Below are positions 6,888 to 13,689 of a stretch of DNA of 14,462 bases, piece by piece; positions within the stretch are counted from its first letter, which is position 1, and every line of letters starts with the position of its first letter. The DNA is from Intrasporangium_A sp039812505 (GTDB lineage: Bacteria > Actinomycetota > Actinomycetes > Actinomycetales > Dermatophilaceae): positions 1 through 14,462 of the forward strand of contig NZ_JBDIAQ010000089.1 of the NCBI RefSeq assembly GCF_039812505.1, written 5' to 3'. A model generated the notes under the pieces. The model worked only from the letters and a program-made list of their open reading frames with translations. It had not been told where the DNA came from and searched no databases. The translations under genes and the position numbers were made by a program.

Positions 6888-7829
6888 ATGCAGAGCAGCA
6901 CGCTGACCGTCCCCGCTCCGGACGGCACCGGCCTCCACGTCAACCGGTGGCTCCCGGACGGCCCGGCCAAGGCCGTCGTCCAGATCGCCCACGGCATGGC
7001 CGAGCACTCGGGCCGCTACGCCCGCTTCGCCGAGGCGCTGACCGCCGCCGGCTACGCCGTCTACGCGGGCGACCACCGGGGGCACGGCGCGACGGCGACC
7101 ACCGTGCGGGACGAGGGCTACTTCGCCGACCACGCCGGCTTCGCCACGGTCGTCGACGACCTGCACCTGGTCACCGAGCGGGCGCGGGCCGAGCAGCCGG
7201 GCCGGCCCGTGTTCCTGTTCGGGCACAGCATGGGCTCGTTCCTGGCCCGGTCCTACGCGGCCCGGTTCGGCGACGAGCTGGCCGGGCTGGTCCTGACCGG
7301 CACCGGCGGCGACCCCGGCCTGCTCGGCAAGGTGGGCCAGCTGCTCGCGACGGCCGAGGGCCGGCTCCGCGGTCGCCGGCACACGAGCACGCTGCTGAAC
7401 ACGCTGACCTTCGGCCAGTACGACAAGGCCTTCAAACCGAACCGCACCGAGTTCGACTGGCTGTCCCGGGACGAGGCGGAGGTCGACAAGTACATCGCCG
7501 ACCCGTGGTGCGGCAAGGTCTTCACCAGCGGCTTCTTCGCCGACCTGCTCGCCGGGCTGGCCGAGGTCAACGCCGATGCGACCGTGTCGCGCGTGCCCAA
7601 GGATCTGCCGATCCACCTCGTGTCCGGCTCGATGGACCCGGTCGGCGACCAGACCAAGGGGGTCCAGCAGGTGGCGAGCCAGTACCGCCGGCTCGGCGTC
7701 GCGGACGTCACGTCGCGGTTCTGGCCGGGCGCCCGGCACGAGGTGCTCAACGAGACGAACCGCGACGAGATCACCGCCGAGATCCTCGCCTGGCTCGACG
7801 CGCACCTGCCGGCCGGGTCGGGAGACTGA
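6888..7829 (+). CDS. Alpha/beta hydrolase, monoacylglycerol lipase type
   Basis: Serine hydrolase of the Hydrolase_4 / lysophospholipase group, expected to cleave monoacylglycerols or similar lipid esters in the cytoplasm. In 313 residues it shows the oxyanion-region motif HGMAEHSGRY (35-44), DHRGHG (62-67) and the nucleophile elbow GHSMGS with Ser114. The acid is Asp250 in SGSMDPVGD and the base is His284 in ARHEVLNE, a complete triad. A lid-like segment lies at about 125-190. There is no signal peptide or membrane helix. The ATG at 6888 was chosen because homologous N-termini of this group begin shortly before a strand such as GLHVNRW, and because a -10 element sits seven bases upstream. 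It is a single gene, divergent from GH92 across a 196-base control region and convergent with the Crp/Fnr gene. Exact substrate unknown. Confidence 0.88.
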   Translation: MQSSTLTVPAPDGTGLHVNRWLPDGPAKAVVQIAHGMAEHSGRYARFAEALTAAGYAVYAGDHRGHGATATTVRDEGYFADHAGFATVVDDLHLVTERARAEQPGRPVFLFGHSMGSFLARSYAARFGDELAGLVLTGTGGDPGLLGKVGQLLATAEGRLRGRRHTSTLLNTLTFGQYDKAFKPNRTEFDWLSRDEAEVDKYIADPWCGKVFTSGFFADLLAGLAEVNADATVSRVPKDLPIHLVSGSMDPVGDQTKGVQQVASQYRRLGVADVTSRFWPGARHEVLNETNRDEITAEILAWLDAHLPAGSGD

Positions 7830-7940
7830 CCGAAGGACACTTCTCCCGCGGCGCGACTCGCCCAAGATCGTCCTCGCAGCAGGGGGCGGCCTGCATCGTG
7901 TAACGCTGCACCCCGCACCCTTGATGTACCTCTCGTGCGA

Positions 7941-7971
7941 GGCACCTCCCGGACCCCGAACGGGAGGTGCC
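7941..7971. terminator. Perfect 11-bp hairpin between convergent genes
   Basis: GGCACCTCCCG and CGGGAGGTGCC form a perfect 11-base stem around a 9-base loop. It sits 111 bases past the lipase stop and 117 bases past the Crp/Fnr stop, roughly midway. It is symmetrical, so it could end transcription from both sides. No T-run flanks it. The rest of the 7830-8088 spacer shows no gene I can support; an AAAGGAG at 8019-8025 has no plausible start after it. Confidence 0.65.
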
Positions 7972-8088
7972 CCGTCCCCAGCTCGCTCGGGTGAGTCGCC
8001 ACAGTGCCTTCACCCGAAAGGAGCCGGCACGCTCGATCGGGGCAATTGCACTGTCGACGAGCGGAGCTCCACAGCCGGACGGAGTCGC

Positions 8089-8778
8089 TCACGACGCGGG
8101 ATGCGCCCGCATCTCGAGGCCGGCCGGGTCGAGCACGACCACCTCCCGGCCGTGCACCTCGACCAGCCGGGACTCCGCGAAGGCCGCGAGCTTGCGGCTC
8201 AGCGTCTCCGGGGTCGTGCCGAGCAGTGAGGCGACGTCCTTCTTGGCCAGCGGCAGCCGGGCCACCATCCGCCCGTCCCGGCGGCTCGTCGGCAGCTCGA
8301 CCAGGTAGCCGGCGAGGCGGGCCTCGACGTCCGAGGCGGTCAGGTCGGCGATGGTGCGCTCCGCCTCGTCCAGCCGAGCCGTCACCGTGCGCAGCATGCG
8401 CAGCGCGATGTCGGGGAAGTGCTGCACCAGGGCCCCGAGCTCACGGTGCTCGAAGCTGCACAGCTCGACCTGCCCGAGCGCAACGGCGAGGTCGTCGTGC
8501 GGCCGTCCGGTCACGAACGCCGCCTCGCCCATGAAGTCGCCCGGCTCCAGCACGCGCAGCAGCCGTTCCTGGCCGCCGGCGCTCAGGTGCGAGACCTTGA
8601 CCCGGCCCCGGTGCACGACGAGCAGGTGCGAGACGTCGTCGCCGGGCCGGTGGATCGTCTCGCCCGCCGCGCGGCGGATGGGGTGCGCGTAGCCGGCGAC
8701 CTCGTCCTGCTCCTGCGGGGTCAGCCCGGCGAAGAGCGGCACCATCGCCACGCACGAGGTCCCCGGCGGGTGGGTCAA
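8089..8778 (-). CDS. Crp/Fnr-family transcriptional regulator
   Basis: A 229-residue regulator with an N-terminal cyclic-nucleotide-binding-like beta-barrel (about 15-125: GETIHRPGDDVSHL, GDFMGEAAF), a long dimer helix (about 130-155) and a C-terminal winged HTH. The recognition helix TPETLSRKL carries E191, S194 and R195, the E-x-x-S-R triad that FNR uses to read TTGA half-sites. Only Cys9 and a Cys near 108 are seen, so an FNR-type 4Fe-4S cluster is unlikely; the effector is unknown. The start is TTG at 8778. It overlaps the ATPase stop in TTGA and is preceded by AAGGAG eight bases upstream, so translation is probably coupled. It is the third gene of the metal operon and is expected to control it through the TTGAC-N4-GTCAA box at 11056-11071. 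A shorter product from the ATG at codon 12 is possible. Confidence 0.88.
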   Translation of the reverse strand: MTHPPGTSCVAMVPLFAGLTPQEQDEVAGYAHPIRRAAGETIHRPGDDVSHLLVVHRGRVKVSHLSAGGQERLLRVLEPGDFMGEAAFVTGRPHDDLAVALGQVELCSFEHRELGALVQHFPDIALRMLRTVTARLDEAERTIADLTASDVEARLAGYLVELPTSRRDGRMVARLPLAKKDVASLLGTTPETLSRKLAAFAESRLVEVHGREVVVLDPAGLEMRAHPAS

Positions 8779-10757
8779 CGGACAGGCTCCTTCTCGCGGG
8801 CCGGTGCCCGGCTCCGGGCCGGTGCCCGGTCGGCCCGGGTCGTGGCGGTGGTCGCACCGACCGGGTCCACAACGTCGACCACGTCGCGTCGCGGCCCGCG
8901 CAGCCGGACCAGACGCAGCGCGTTGAGGATCACGAGCAGCACGCTGAGCTCGTGCACCAGCATGCCACCGGCGAGCTGCACCACCTGCAGCAGCACGCCC
9001 GCGACCAGCAGCCCGACGGTCACGAGCGCGAGCACGGTGTTCTGCTTCATCACCCGCACCGTCGCGCGCGCCACGTCCCGCGCGTGCGCGAGCTGGTCGA
9101 GCCGGTCGGTGAGCAGCACGACGTCCGCGGTCTCCAGCGACACGTCCGTCCCGGACCGGCCCATCGCGATCCCGACGTCGGCGGTGGCGAGCGCCGGCGC
9201 GTCGTTGACGCCGTCGCCGACCATCGCGACGCGGTGCCCGCCCGCGCGCAGCTGCCCGACGAGCCGGGCCTTGTCGTCGGGCAGCAGCCCCGCGCGCACG
9301 TCGGCGATGCCGAGGCGGTCACCGACGAGCCGTGCCGTGGGCGCGTTGTCCCCGGTCAGCATCACCACCCGGCGGATGCCGCTCACCCGCAGCCGCTCGA
9401 GGGCCGGGGCCGCCTCCTGCCGCACCTCGTCGGCCACCGCGACGAGCCCGGCCAGGCGACCGTCGACGGCGACGTGGACGACGCTCGCTCCGCCTTGCTC
9501 GTGCGCGGTGGCCCGCTTGACGGCCGCTCCGTCGACGGCGACCGAGTGCGTGGTCAACAGCTCACGCCGGCCCGCGAGGACGGGCCGGCCGGCGACCCGT
9601 CCGGCGATCCCCAGCCCCGGGAGGACCGCGACGTCCGTGGGCGAGGAGGTGGGCGGCATACCCCGCTGCTCGGCGTACGCGACGACGGCGCGGGCGAGAT
9701 GGTGCTCCGAGGCCGACTCGAGCGTCGCGACGAGCGTGAGCAGCTCGTCCGCGGTGAGCTCGCCCAGCGGCTCGACCGCGGTCACCACGGGGCGCCCGAC
9801 GGTGAGGGTGCCGGTCTTGTCCAGCACGAGCGTGTCGGCGGCCGCGAGGTGCTCGATCGCCTCGGCGTCCTTGACCAGGACGCCGTGCCGGGCCACGTTG
9901 CCCAGGCCCGCGACGGCAGCCACCGGCACCGAGATGACGAGCGCACCGGGGCAGGCGATGACCAGGAAGGTCAGCGCGAGCCCGAGGTCGCGGGTGGCGG
10001 CGAGGACGACGACCGCGAGCAGGACGACCGCCGGGGTGTAGACCTGCGCGAAGCGCTCCAGGAAGCGCTGCCGACGGGTGCGTGACTCCTGGGCCTGCTC
10101 GACGAGCTCGATGACCCGGGCGAAGGTGGTGTCGTCGCCGACCCGCTCGGCGCGCAGCTCCAGGTAGCCGGACTCGGCGACGGTACCGGCGAAGACGCGC
10201 TCACCGGGCGCCTTGGCCACCGGGACGGGCTCTCCGGTGACGGCGGCCTGCCGGACCCGTGCCGTGCCCGACAGGACGGTGCCGTCGACGGCGATGCGCT
10301 CGCCGCTGGTGACCAGCACCGTCTCGCCCACGCCGACCTCGTCGGCGTCCACGGTGACGCGCCGGCCCTGGCGGCGCACGGTGGCGCGGGTCGGGGCGAG
10401 GTCGACCAGCCCGCGCAGGGCCACGCGGGTGCGCTCCAGGCTGCGCGCCTCGAGCCACGCCCCGAACAGGAACAGGAAGGCCACGGCCGCCGACTCGACG
10501 TACTCGCCGATGACGAGCGCGCCGACGACGGCGATGCTGACGAGCAGGTCGATGCTGAACGCCTTGGCCCGGGCGGCCTGCCAGGCGCGCACGGCGATCG
10601 GGAACCCGGCGAGCAGGGCGGCGGCGACCAGGGCCCCGTCTCGCCAGGTCGACCCGAAGGGGGCCGGCAGCCGGGACAGCACCAGCGCGAGCAGCAGCAG
10701 CCCGCCGCTCGCGCAGGTGATGCGGCTCCTGGCCCGTTGGGTCAGGGCGAGCCGCAC
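8775..10757 (-). CDS. P1B-type heavy-metal-transporting ATPase with CPG motif
   Basis: ATP-driven transition-metal efflux pump of the inner membrane, 660 residues. Eight membrane helices are arranged as in P1B pumps: four before the actuator domain (VTGEP), two flanking the metal motif and two at the C-terminus. The TM6 motif is CPG (269-271), not the usual CPC. Phosphorylation site DKTGT has Asp313. The nucleotide domain has SEHHLARA with His352-His353, where the family normally has His-Pro. The hinge is GDGVND (514-519). TM8 has HELSVLLVILNALRL. There is no N-terminal metal-binding domain; the separate HMA protein encoded just upstream may serve. The C-terminal tail of about 40 residues is basic and carries a six-residue duplication. 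The start GTG at 10757 directly abuts the TGA of the HMA gene, with AGGTGG upstream. Metal specificity cannot be assigned from the CPG variant. Confidence 0.92.
   Translation of the reverse strand: MRLALTQRARSRITCASGGLLLLALVLSRLPAPFGSTWRDGALVAAALLAGFPIAVRAWQAARAKAFSIDLLVSIAVVGALVIGEYVESAAVAFLFLFGAWLEARSLERTRVALRGLVDLAPTRATVRRQGRRVTVDADEVGVGETVLVTSGERIAVDGTVLSGTARVRQAAVTGEPVPVAKAPGERVFAGTVAESGYLELRAERVGDDTTFARVIELVEQAQESRTRRQRFLERFAQVYTPAVVLLAVVVLAATRDLGLALTFLVIACPGALVISVPVAAVAGLGNVARHGVLVKDAEAIEHLAAADTLVLDKTGTLTVGRPVVTAVEPLGELTADELLTLVATLESASEHHLARAVVAYAEQRGMPPTSSPTDVAVLPGLGIAGRVAGRPVLAGRRELLTTHSVAVDGAAVKRATAHEQGGASVVHVAVDGRLAGLVAVADEVRQEAAPALERLRVSGIRRVVMLTGDNAPTARLVGDRLGIADVRAGLLPDDKARLVGQLRAGGHRVAMVGDGVNDAPALATADVGIAMGRSGTDVSLETADVVLLTDRLDQLAHARDVARATVRVMKQNTVLALVTVGLLVAGVLLQVVQLAGGMLVHELSVLLVILNALRLVRLRGPRRDVVDVVDPVGATTATTRADRAPARSRAPAREKEPVR
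8797..8829. repeat. 18-base tandem duplication in the ATPase C-terminal tail
   Basis: The 15-base word CGGGCCGGTGCCCGG occurs at 8797 and again at 8815, a period of 18 bases. In the protein this gives the repeated six residues around RAPARS/RAPARE. It lies in the unconserved tail after the last membrane helix, so it is likely slippage or duplication without functional cost. Confidence 0.7.
9653..9661 (-). repeat. Copy 6 of GTATGCCGC, inside the ATPase gene
   Basis: On the coding strand it spans G-GT ATG CCG C (Gly-Met-Pro-Pro). This is a third reading-frame placement, and it uses GGT, a rare Gly codon in this gene. Confidence 0.75.
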
Positions 10758-10979
10758 TCAGGCCACCTTGGTGGTGAGCACCGGATAGCCGAGGGAGGTG
10801 ACGACCTCGGCGAGCTCACCGGGGGTGACGCTGTCGGGGTCGAAGCTCACGCGGACCTTGTTCGAGTTGAACAGCACCCTCGCGTCGGTGACGCCCGGGG
10901 TGTGCTCGAGGACCCCCTCGATCTTGCGGACGCAGCTCGGGCAGCTGAACGGTTCGGTGGTGAAACGGGCGGTGCGCAT
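10758..10979 (-). CDS. Small HMA-domain metal-binding protein (metallochaperone-like)
   Basis: A single heavy-metal-associated ferredoxin-like fold of 73 residues, with FSCPSCVRKIEG carrying the metal ligands Cys13 and Cys16 and a C-terminal LGYPV strand. It likely delivers metal to, or acts as a detached N-terminal domain of, the P1B ATPase encoded directly after it. ATG at 10979 was chosen because AAGGAG lies seven bases upstream and the fold begins at once. An in-frame ATG 15 codons upstream would add a non-domain tail and bypass that ribosome site. The stop TGA is immediately followed by the ATPase GTG, so the pair is translationally coupled. First gene of a three-gene operon ending with the Crp/Fnr regulator. 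The metal (Cu+, Zn2+, Cd2+) is not determined by the sequence. Confidence 0.85.
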   Translation of the reverse strand: MRTARFTTEPFSCPSCVRKIEGVLEHTPGVTDARVLFNSNKVRVSFDPDSVTPGELAEVVTSLGYPVLTTKVA

Positions 10980-11004
10980 TGGGGTGCTCCTTGCGATGAC
11001 GGCG

Positions 11005-11022
11005 GCCCGGCAGTCCCCGGGC
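11005..11022 (-). other. Short hairpin in the 5' leader of the metal operon
   Basis: GCCCGG and CCGGGC form a perfect 6-base stem with a 6-base loop. If the FNR-like box acts at -41.5, transcription would begin near 11022, putting this hairpin at the very 5' end of the mRNA. It could protect the transcript end or be incidental in GC-rich sequence. Confidence 0.3.
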
Positions 11023-11055
11023 AACCCAAGTGCACCCCACCCACGGGCCGGGCGC

Positions 11056-11071
11056 CTTGACCCCGGTCAAG
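11056..11071. promoter_or_regulatory. FNR/CRP-like operator CTTGACCCCGGTCAAG
   Basis: Perfect palindrome with the half-site arrangement TTGAC-N4-GTCAA, closely matching the FNR-type consensus TTGAT-N4-ATCAA. Its centre is about 85 bases upstream of the HMA start codon. The Crp/Fnr protein of the same operon has the E-x-x-S-R recognition residues that read TTGA. A weak -10 (TGCACT, 11034-11029) lies where a site at -41.5 would need it, which would make this an activator (class II) position. The site is the only such palindrome I found in the window. Confidence 0.6.
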
Positions 11072-11097
11072 TCGCCGACCGGTCACCCGAGGCTGCC

Positions 11098-12213
11098 CTA
11101 GGTGGGCAGGTCGGCCCGGCGGGCGATCGTCGCGGTGGCGCGCCGGCAGGCGGTCACCGGCACGTGCGGGGCGATCTCCTCCAGGAACGCGTACCGGCGG
11201 CGCAGCGACCGGTGGTAGCTGTCGGTCGAGCGGTCCCCGAGCAGGGCGTGCCACCAGTCGACCACGTCGCCCCAGCCGGGAGCCGCCAGCGACCCGCCGA
11301 ACTGCTGCAGCGCCAGTGCCGAGCACAGGCTCGCGAACGACATCCGGTCGACGAGCGACCACCCGGCGAGGGTCCCGAGCACCATGGCCGCGGCGAACAC
11401 GTCGCCCGACCCGGTCGGGTCGAGCCCCGTGACGCGCAACGCCGGGACGCTGGCCTCCTCACCGGTCGCCCCGTCGATGCCGACCGCACCCTGGGCGCCG
11501 TTCGTCACGATCGCCAGAGGTACGAAGTCCGCGATCCGGTAGAGCGCGTCGAGTGCCGAGGACGTCCCGGTGTAGGCCATCGCCTCGACCGCGTTCGGCA
11601 TGAACGCGTAGCAGTGCTCGAGCCGGTCGAGCACCGCACTGGACCACTCCTGCCTGGGGTCCCAGCCGACGTCGGCGAAGCACAGCGCCCCCTCGCCCCT
11701 GGCCAGCTCGACCCAGGCCGGGCCGTCCGGCCCGCGGCCCAGGTCGGCCAGGTCGACGAACACGGCTCGGGCGCGGGGCGGCACGCCGATCAGCTCGTCG
11801 ATCGAGACCGGTGCGTCGTGGCCGTGCGAGACCATCGTGCGGTCCCCGCCGTACGACATCGACACCGTCACCGGGGAGTGCCAGTCGGGGAAGCGCCGGG
11901 AGCGCCCGAGGTCGACCCCCTCCTGCTGCTGGAGCGTGCGCCAGCAGAAGTCGCCGTAGTCGTCGTCGCTGAACGCCGCCGCGAGCGCGGTCCGCAGCCC
12001 GAGCCGGCGGGCCGCGACGGCCAGGTTGGCGATCCCGCCCGGGCACGACGCCATGCCCTCGGCCCAGACCTCGGTCCCGGGCGCCGGCGCCGGCATCCCG
12101 GCGAAGATGACGTCGAGGAACACCGTGCCGTGCACGAACACGTCGAACTCCGGCGCTCCGGCGGTGCGCAGCGCGGCCAGGGGGTCGAAGCTCTGGTGCG
12201 ACATCATCCCCAT
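11098..12213 (-). CDS. PfkB-family carbohydrate kinase
   Basis: ATP-dependent sugar or nucleoside kinase of the ribokinase/PfkB family, cytoplasmic. The protein starts a Rossmann-like core at FDVFVHGTVFLDVIF. It has the N-terminal signature region CPGGIANLAVAARRLG, and near the C-terminus DPTGSGD (265-271) with the anion-hole glycines and catalytic base Asp271. At 371 residues it is somewhat longer than the usual 300-340, the excess being a basic C-terminal tail (SLRRRYAFLEEI onward). The outermost ATG at 12213 is given, but AAGGGA lies only two bases before it. The in-frame ATGs at 12207 and 12204 are better spaced, so the true start may be codon 3 or 4. It is divergent from the GH4 gene with a 23-base gap, suggesting joint control. 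The substrate is unknown; ribose, fructose or a 2-keto-sugar acid are all possible. Confidence 0.88.
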   Translation of the reverse strand: MGMMSHQSFDPLAALRTAGAPEFDVFVHGTVFLDVIFAGMPAPAPGTEVWAEGMASCPGGIANLAVAARRLGLRTALAAAFSDDDYGDFCWRTLQQQEGVDLGRSRRFPDWHSPVTVSMSYGGDRTMVSHGHDAPVSIDELIGVPPRARAVFVDLADLGRGPDGPAWVELARGEGALCFADVGWDPRQEWSSAVLDRLEHCYAFMPNAVEAMAYTGTSSALDALYRIADFVPLAIVTNGAQGAVGIDGATGEEASVPALRVTGLDPTGSGDVFAAAMVLGTLAGWSLVDRMSFASLCSALALQQFGGSLAAPGWGDVVDWWHALLGDRSTDSYHRSLRRRYAFLEEIAPHVPVTACRRATATIARRADLPT

Positions 12214-12223
12214 GATCCCTTGG

Positions 12224-12229
12224 TAGCGT
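12224..12229 (+). promoter_or_regulatory. -10 element (TAGCGT) of a leaderless GH4 promoter
   Basis: TAGCGT is followed by seven bases and the GTG start at 12237, the same geometry as the lipase promoter. No Shine-Dalgarno is present. The corresponding -35 would lie at the start of the divergent PfkB gene, so the two promoters must overlap each other's coding ends. Confidence 0.5.
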
Positions 12230-12236
12230 CGCCCGC

Positions 12237-13607
12237 GTGGTGGGTTTGCGCCTGACGATCCTCGGGGGTGGTGGTTTCCGGGTCCCCCTCGTGTATGCCG
12301 CTGTGCTCGCCGACCGCGCGGAGCGCCGCGTCACCCACGTGGTCCTGCACGACACCGACGAGACCCGGCTGCGCGCCATCGGGCACGTGCTCACGACCCA
12401 GGCCCAGCGGCATACCGCGGCCCACCCGCAGCACCGGGCGCCCGAGCTCACCGTGACGACCGACCTCGACCGGGCGATCGAGGGGGCCGACTTCGTCTTC
12501 TCGGCGATCCGCGTTGGCGGGCTCGACGGACGCACGGCCGACGAGCGGGTGGCGCTCGACCTGGGCCTGCTGGGGCAGGAGACCACGGGCGCGGGCGGGG
12601 TCTCCTACGGGCTGCGGACCGTCCCGGTCGCGGTCGACATCGCCGAGCGGGTGCGCCGGCTCGCCCCCGAGGCATGGGTGGTCAACTTCACCAACCCGGC
12701 CGGGCTGGTCACGCAGGCCATGCAGCAGGTGATCGGCGAGCGGGTGGTCGGGATCTGCGACTCGGCCCTCGGGGTCGCGCGGAGGGCAGCCATCGCGCTC
12801 GGCCACGACCTCGCCCGTGCCGAGGTCGACTACGCGGGTCTGAACCACCTGGGCTGGCTGCAGGCGTTGCGGGTCGACGGGCGTGACGTGCTGCCCGACC
12901 TGCTGGCGGACCCGGCCCGGCTCGGCTCGATCGAGGAGGGGCACCTGTTCGGGACCGACTGGCTCCAGACGCTGGGGCTGCTGCCGAACGAGTACCTGTA
13001 CTACTACTACTTCACCCGGGAGGCGATCGCCGCGATCCGGAGCGGCCCGCAGACCAGGGGCGAGTTCCTGGTCGGGCAGCAGTCGAGCTTCTATGCGGCG
13101 GTTGCGGATTCGCCGGGTGAAGCCTGGACGGTCTGGGACCGGGTCAAGCGGGAGCGCAACGCGACCTACATGCAGGAGAACCGGGCCGCGGACGAGCCAC
13201 GGTCGGAGCAGGACATCGAGGGCGGCGGCTACGAGGGCGTCGCGCTCGGGTTGATGACCGCCATCGCGAGGGACGAGCCGGCGACCCTGGTCCTCAACGT
13301 CGCCAACGCGGGCACGCTGCCGGGCCTGCCCGTCGACGCGGTGGTCGAGGTGCCCTGCCGGGTCACCGCGGCCGGCCCGCGCCCGCTGCCGGTGTCACCG
13401 CTCCGCGGCGCCGAGCTGGGCCTGACCCTGCAGGTCAAGGCCGTCGAGGAGCTGACCATCCGGGCCGCGCTCGCGGGCGACCCGCGCCTTGCGGTCGAGG
13501 CGCTCGCGCTGCACCCGCTGGTCGACTCGGTCACCGTGGCCCGGCAGCTGCTGGCCGGCTACCGGGCCGCGATCCCGTCGCTGGACCGGGTCTTCCGCGA
13601 CGCCTGA
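12237..13607 (+). CDS. GH4 NAD-dependent 6-phospho-glycosidase (6-phospho-beta-glucosidase type)
   Basis: Cytoplasmic glycosidase that cleaves phosphorylated disaccharides by NAD+- and divalent-metal-dependent redox/elimination chemistry. It has 456 residues, normal for GH4. The Rossmann start is LTILGGGGFRVPLVYAAVL, a variant of the GGGS form, followed by LHDTD for the nucleotide ribose. Then come FVFSAIRVGG, NFTNPAGLVTQAM, GICDS with metal ligand Cys174 and GLNHLGW with metal ligand His204. NEYLYYYYF holds the tyrosine region typical of the family. LNVANAGTLPGLPVDAVVEVPC is the conserved C-terminal dimer segment. GTG at 12237 was chosen because the Rossmann strand follows within five residues and a -10 lies seven bases upstream; a second GTG follows directly. 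Beta-glucoside specificity is by overall resemblance to LicH/CelF-like members and not proven. The phosphorylated substrate implies a PTS or kinase elsewhere; the divergent PfkB kinase may serve the same pathway. Confidence 0.9.
   Translation: MVGLRLTILGGGGFRVPLVYAAVLADRAERRVTHVVLHDTDETRLRAIGHVLTTQAQRHTAAHPQHRAPELTVTTDLDRAIEGADFVFSAIRVGGLDGRTADERVALDLGLLGQETTGAGGVSYGLRTVPVAVDIAERVRRLAPEAWVVNFTNPAGLVTQAMQQVIGERVVGICDSALGVARRAAIALGHDLARAEVDYAGLNHLGWLQALRVDGRDVLPDLLADPARLGSIEEGHLFGTDWLQTLGLLPNEYLYYYYFTREAIAAIRSGPQTRGEFLVGQQSSFYAAVADSPGEAWTVWDRVKRERNATYMQENRAADEPRSEQDIEGGGYEGVALGLMTAIARDEPATLVLNVANAGTLPGLPVDAVVEVPCRVTAAGPRPLPVSPLRGAELGLTLQVKAVEELTIRAALAGDPRLAVEALALHPLVDSVTVARQLLAGYRAAIPSLDRVFRDA
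12293..12301 (+). repeat. Copy 7 of GTATGCCGC, inside the GH4 gene
   Basis: Reads G TAT GCC GC(T) (Tyr-Ala-Ala) with TAT and GCT, both rare codons in this gene, overlapping the Rossmann motif. Confidence 0.75.
12407..12415 (-). repeat. Copy 8 of GTATGCCGC (complement strand), inside the GH4 gene
   Basis: Plus strand reads CGG CAT ACC (Arg-His-Thr), with the unusual His codon CAT. It lies 114 bases after copy 7 in opposite orientation. Confidence 0.75.
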
Positions 13608-13631
13608 CCTGACTGGTCCTGGCCCGCGACT

Positions 13632-13689
13632 CACCGAAAAGTTGCAAATATCGCTGGTTGCAACCGTTGAGGTTTGCCGGTTCTCGGTG
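13632..13689. other. Lower-GC structured spacer with two TTGCAA palindromes
   Basis: This stretch between the convergent GH4 and antiporter genes is visibly less GC-rich than the rest. It holds TTGCAA at 13642-13647 and 13658-13663 (16-base period), the second within the 10-base palindrome GGTTGCAACC (13656-13665). Outer arms CACCGA (13632-13637) and TCGGTG (13684-13689) pair perfectly, and GCAAA/TTTGC (13644-13648, 13673-13677) pair further in, so a long imperfect stem-loop is possible. It may be a bidirectional terminator; the palindromes also look like an operator, though no gene starts here. A small RNA cannot be excluded. Confidence 0.4.

Noticed and set aside
6692..6997. Upstream extension of the GH92 gene by 102 codons
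   Set aside because: The extension overlaps the divergent lipase promoter and start and bears no fold. The start at 6691 has GGAGGA at good spacing and is followed directly by a signal peptide.
7830..8088. A small gene or riboswitch between lipase and Crp/Fnr genes
   Set aside because: AAAGGAG at 8019 is not followed by a good start, codon bias is absent, and the only firm structure is the 11-base hairpin between two gene ends, where a terminator is the simpler reading.
149..12415. The 9-base word as a polar chromosome-segregation or recombination signal (KOPS/Chi-like)
   Set aside because: Four copies on each strand show no polarity within this window. Not excluded at genome scale.
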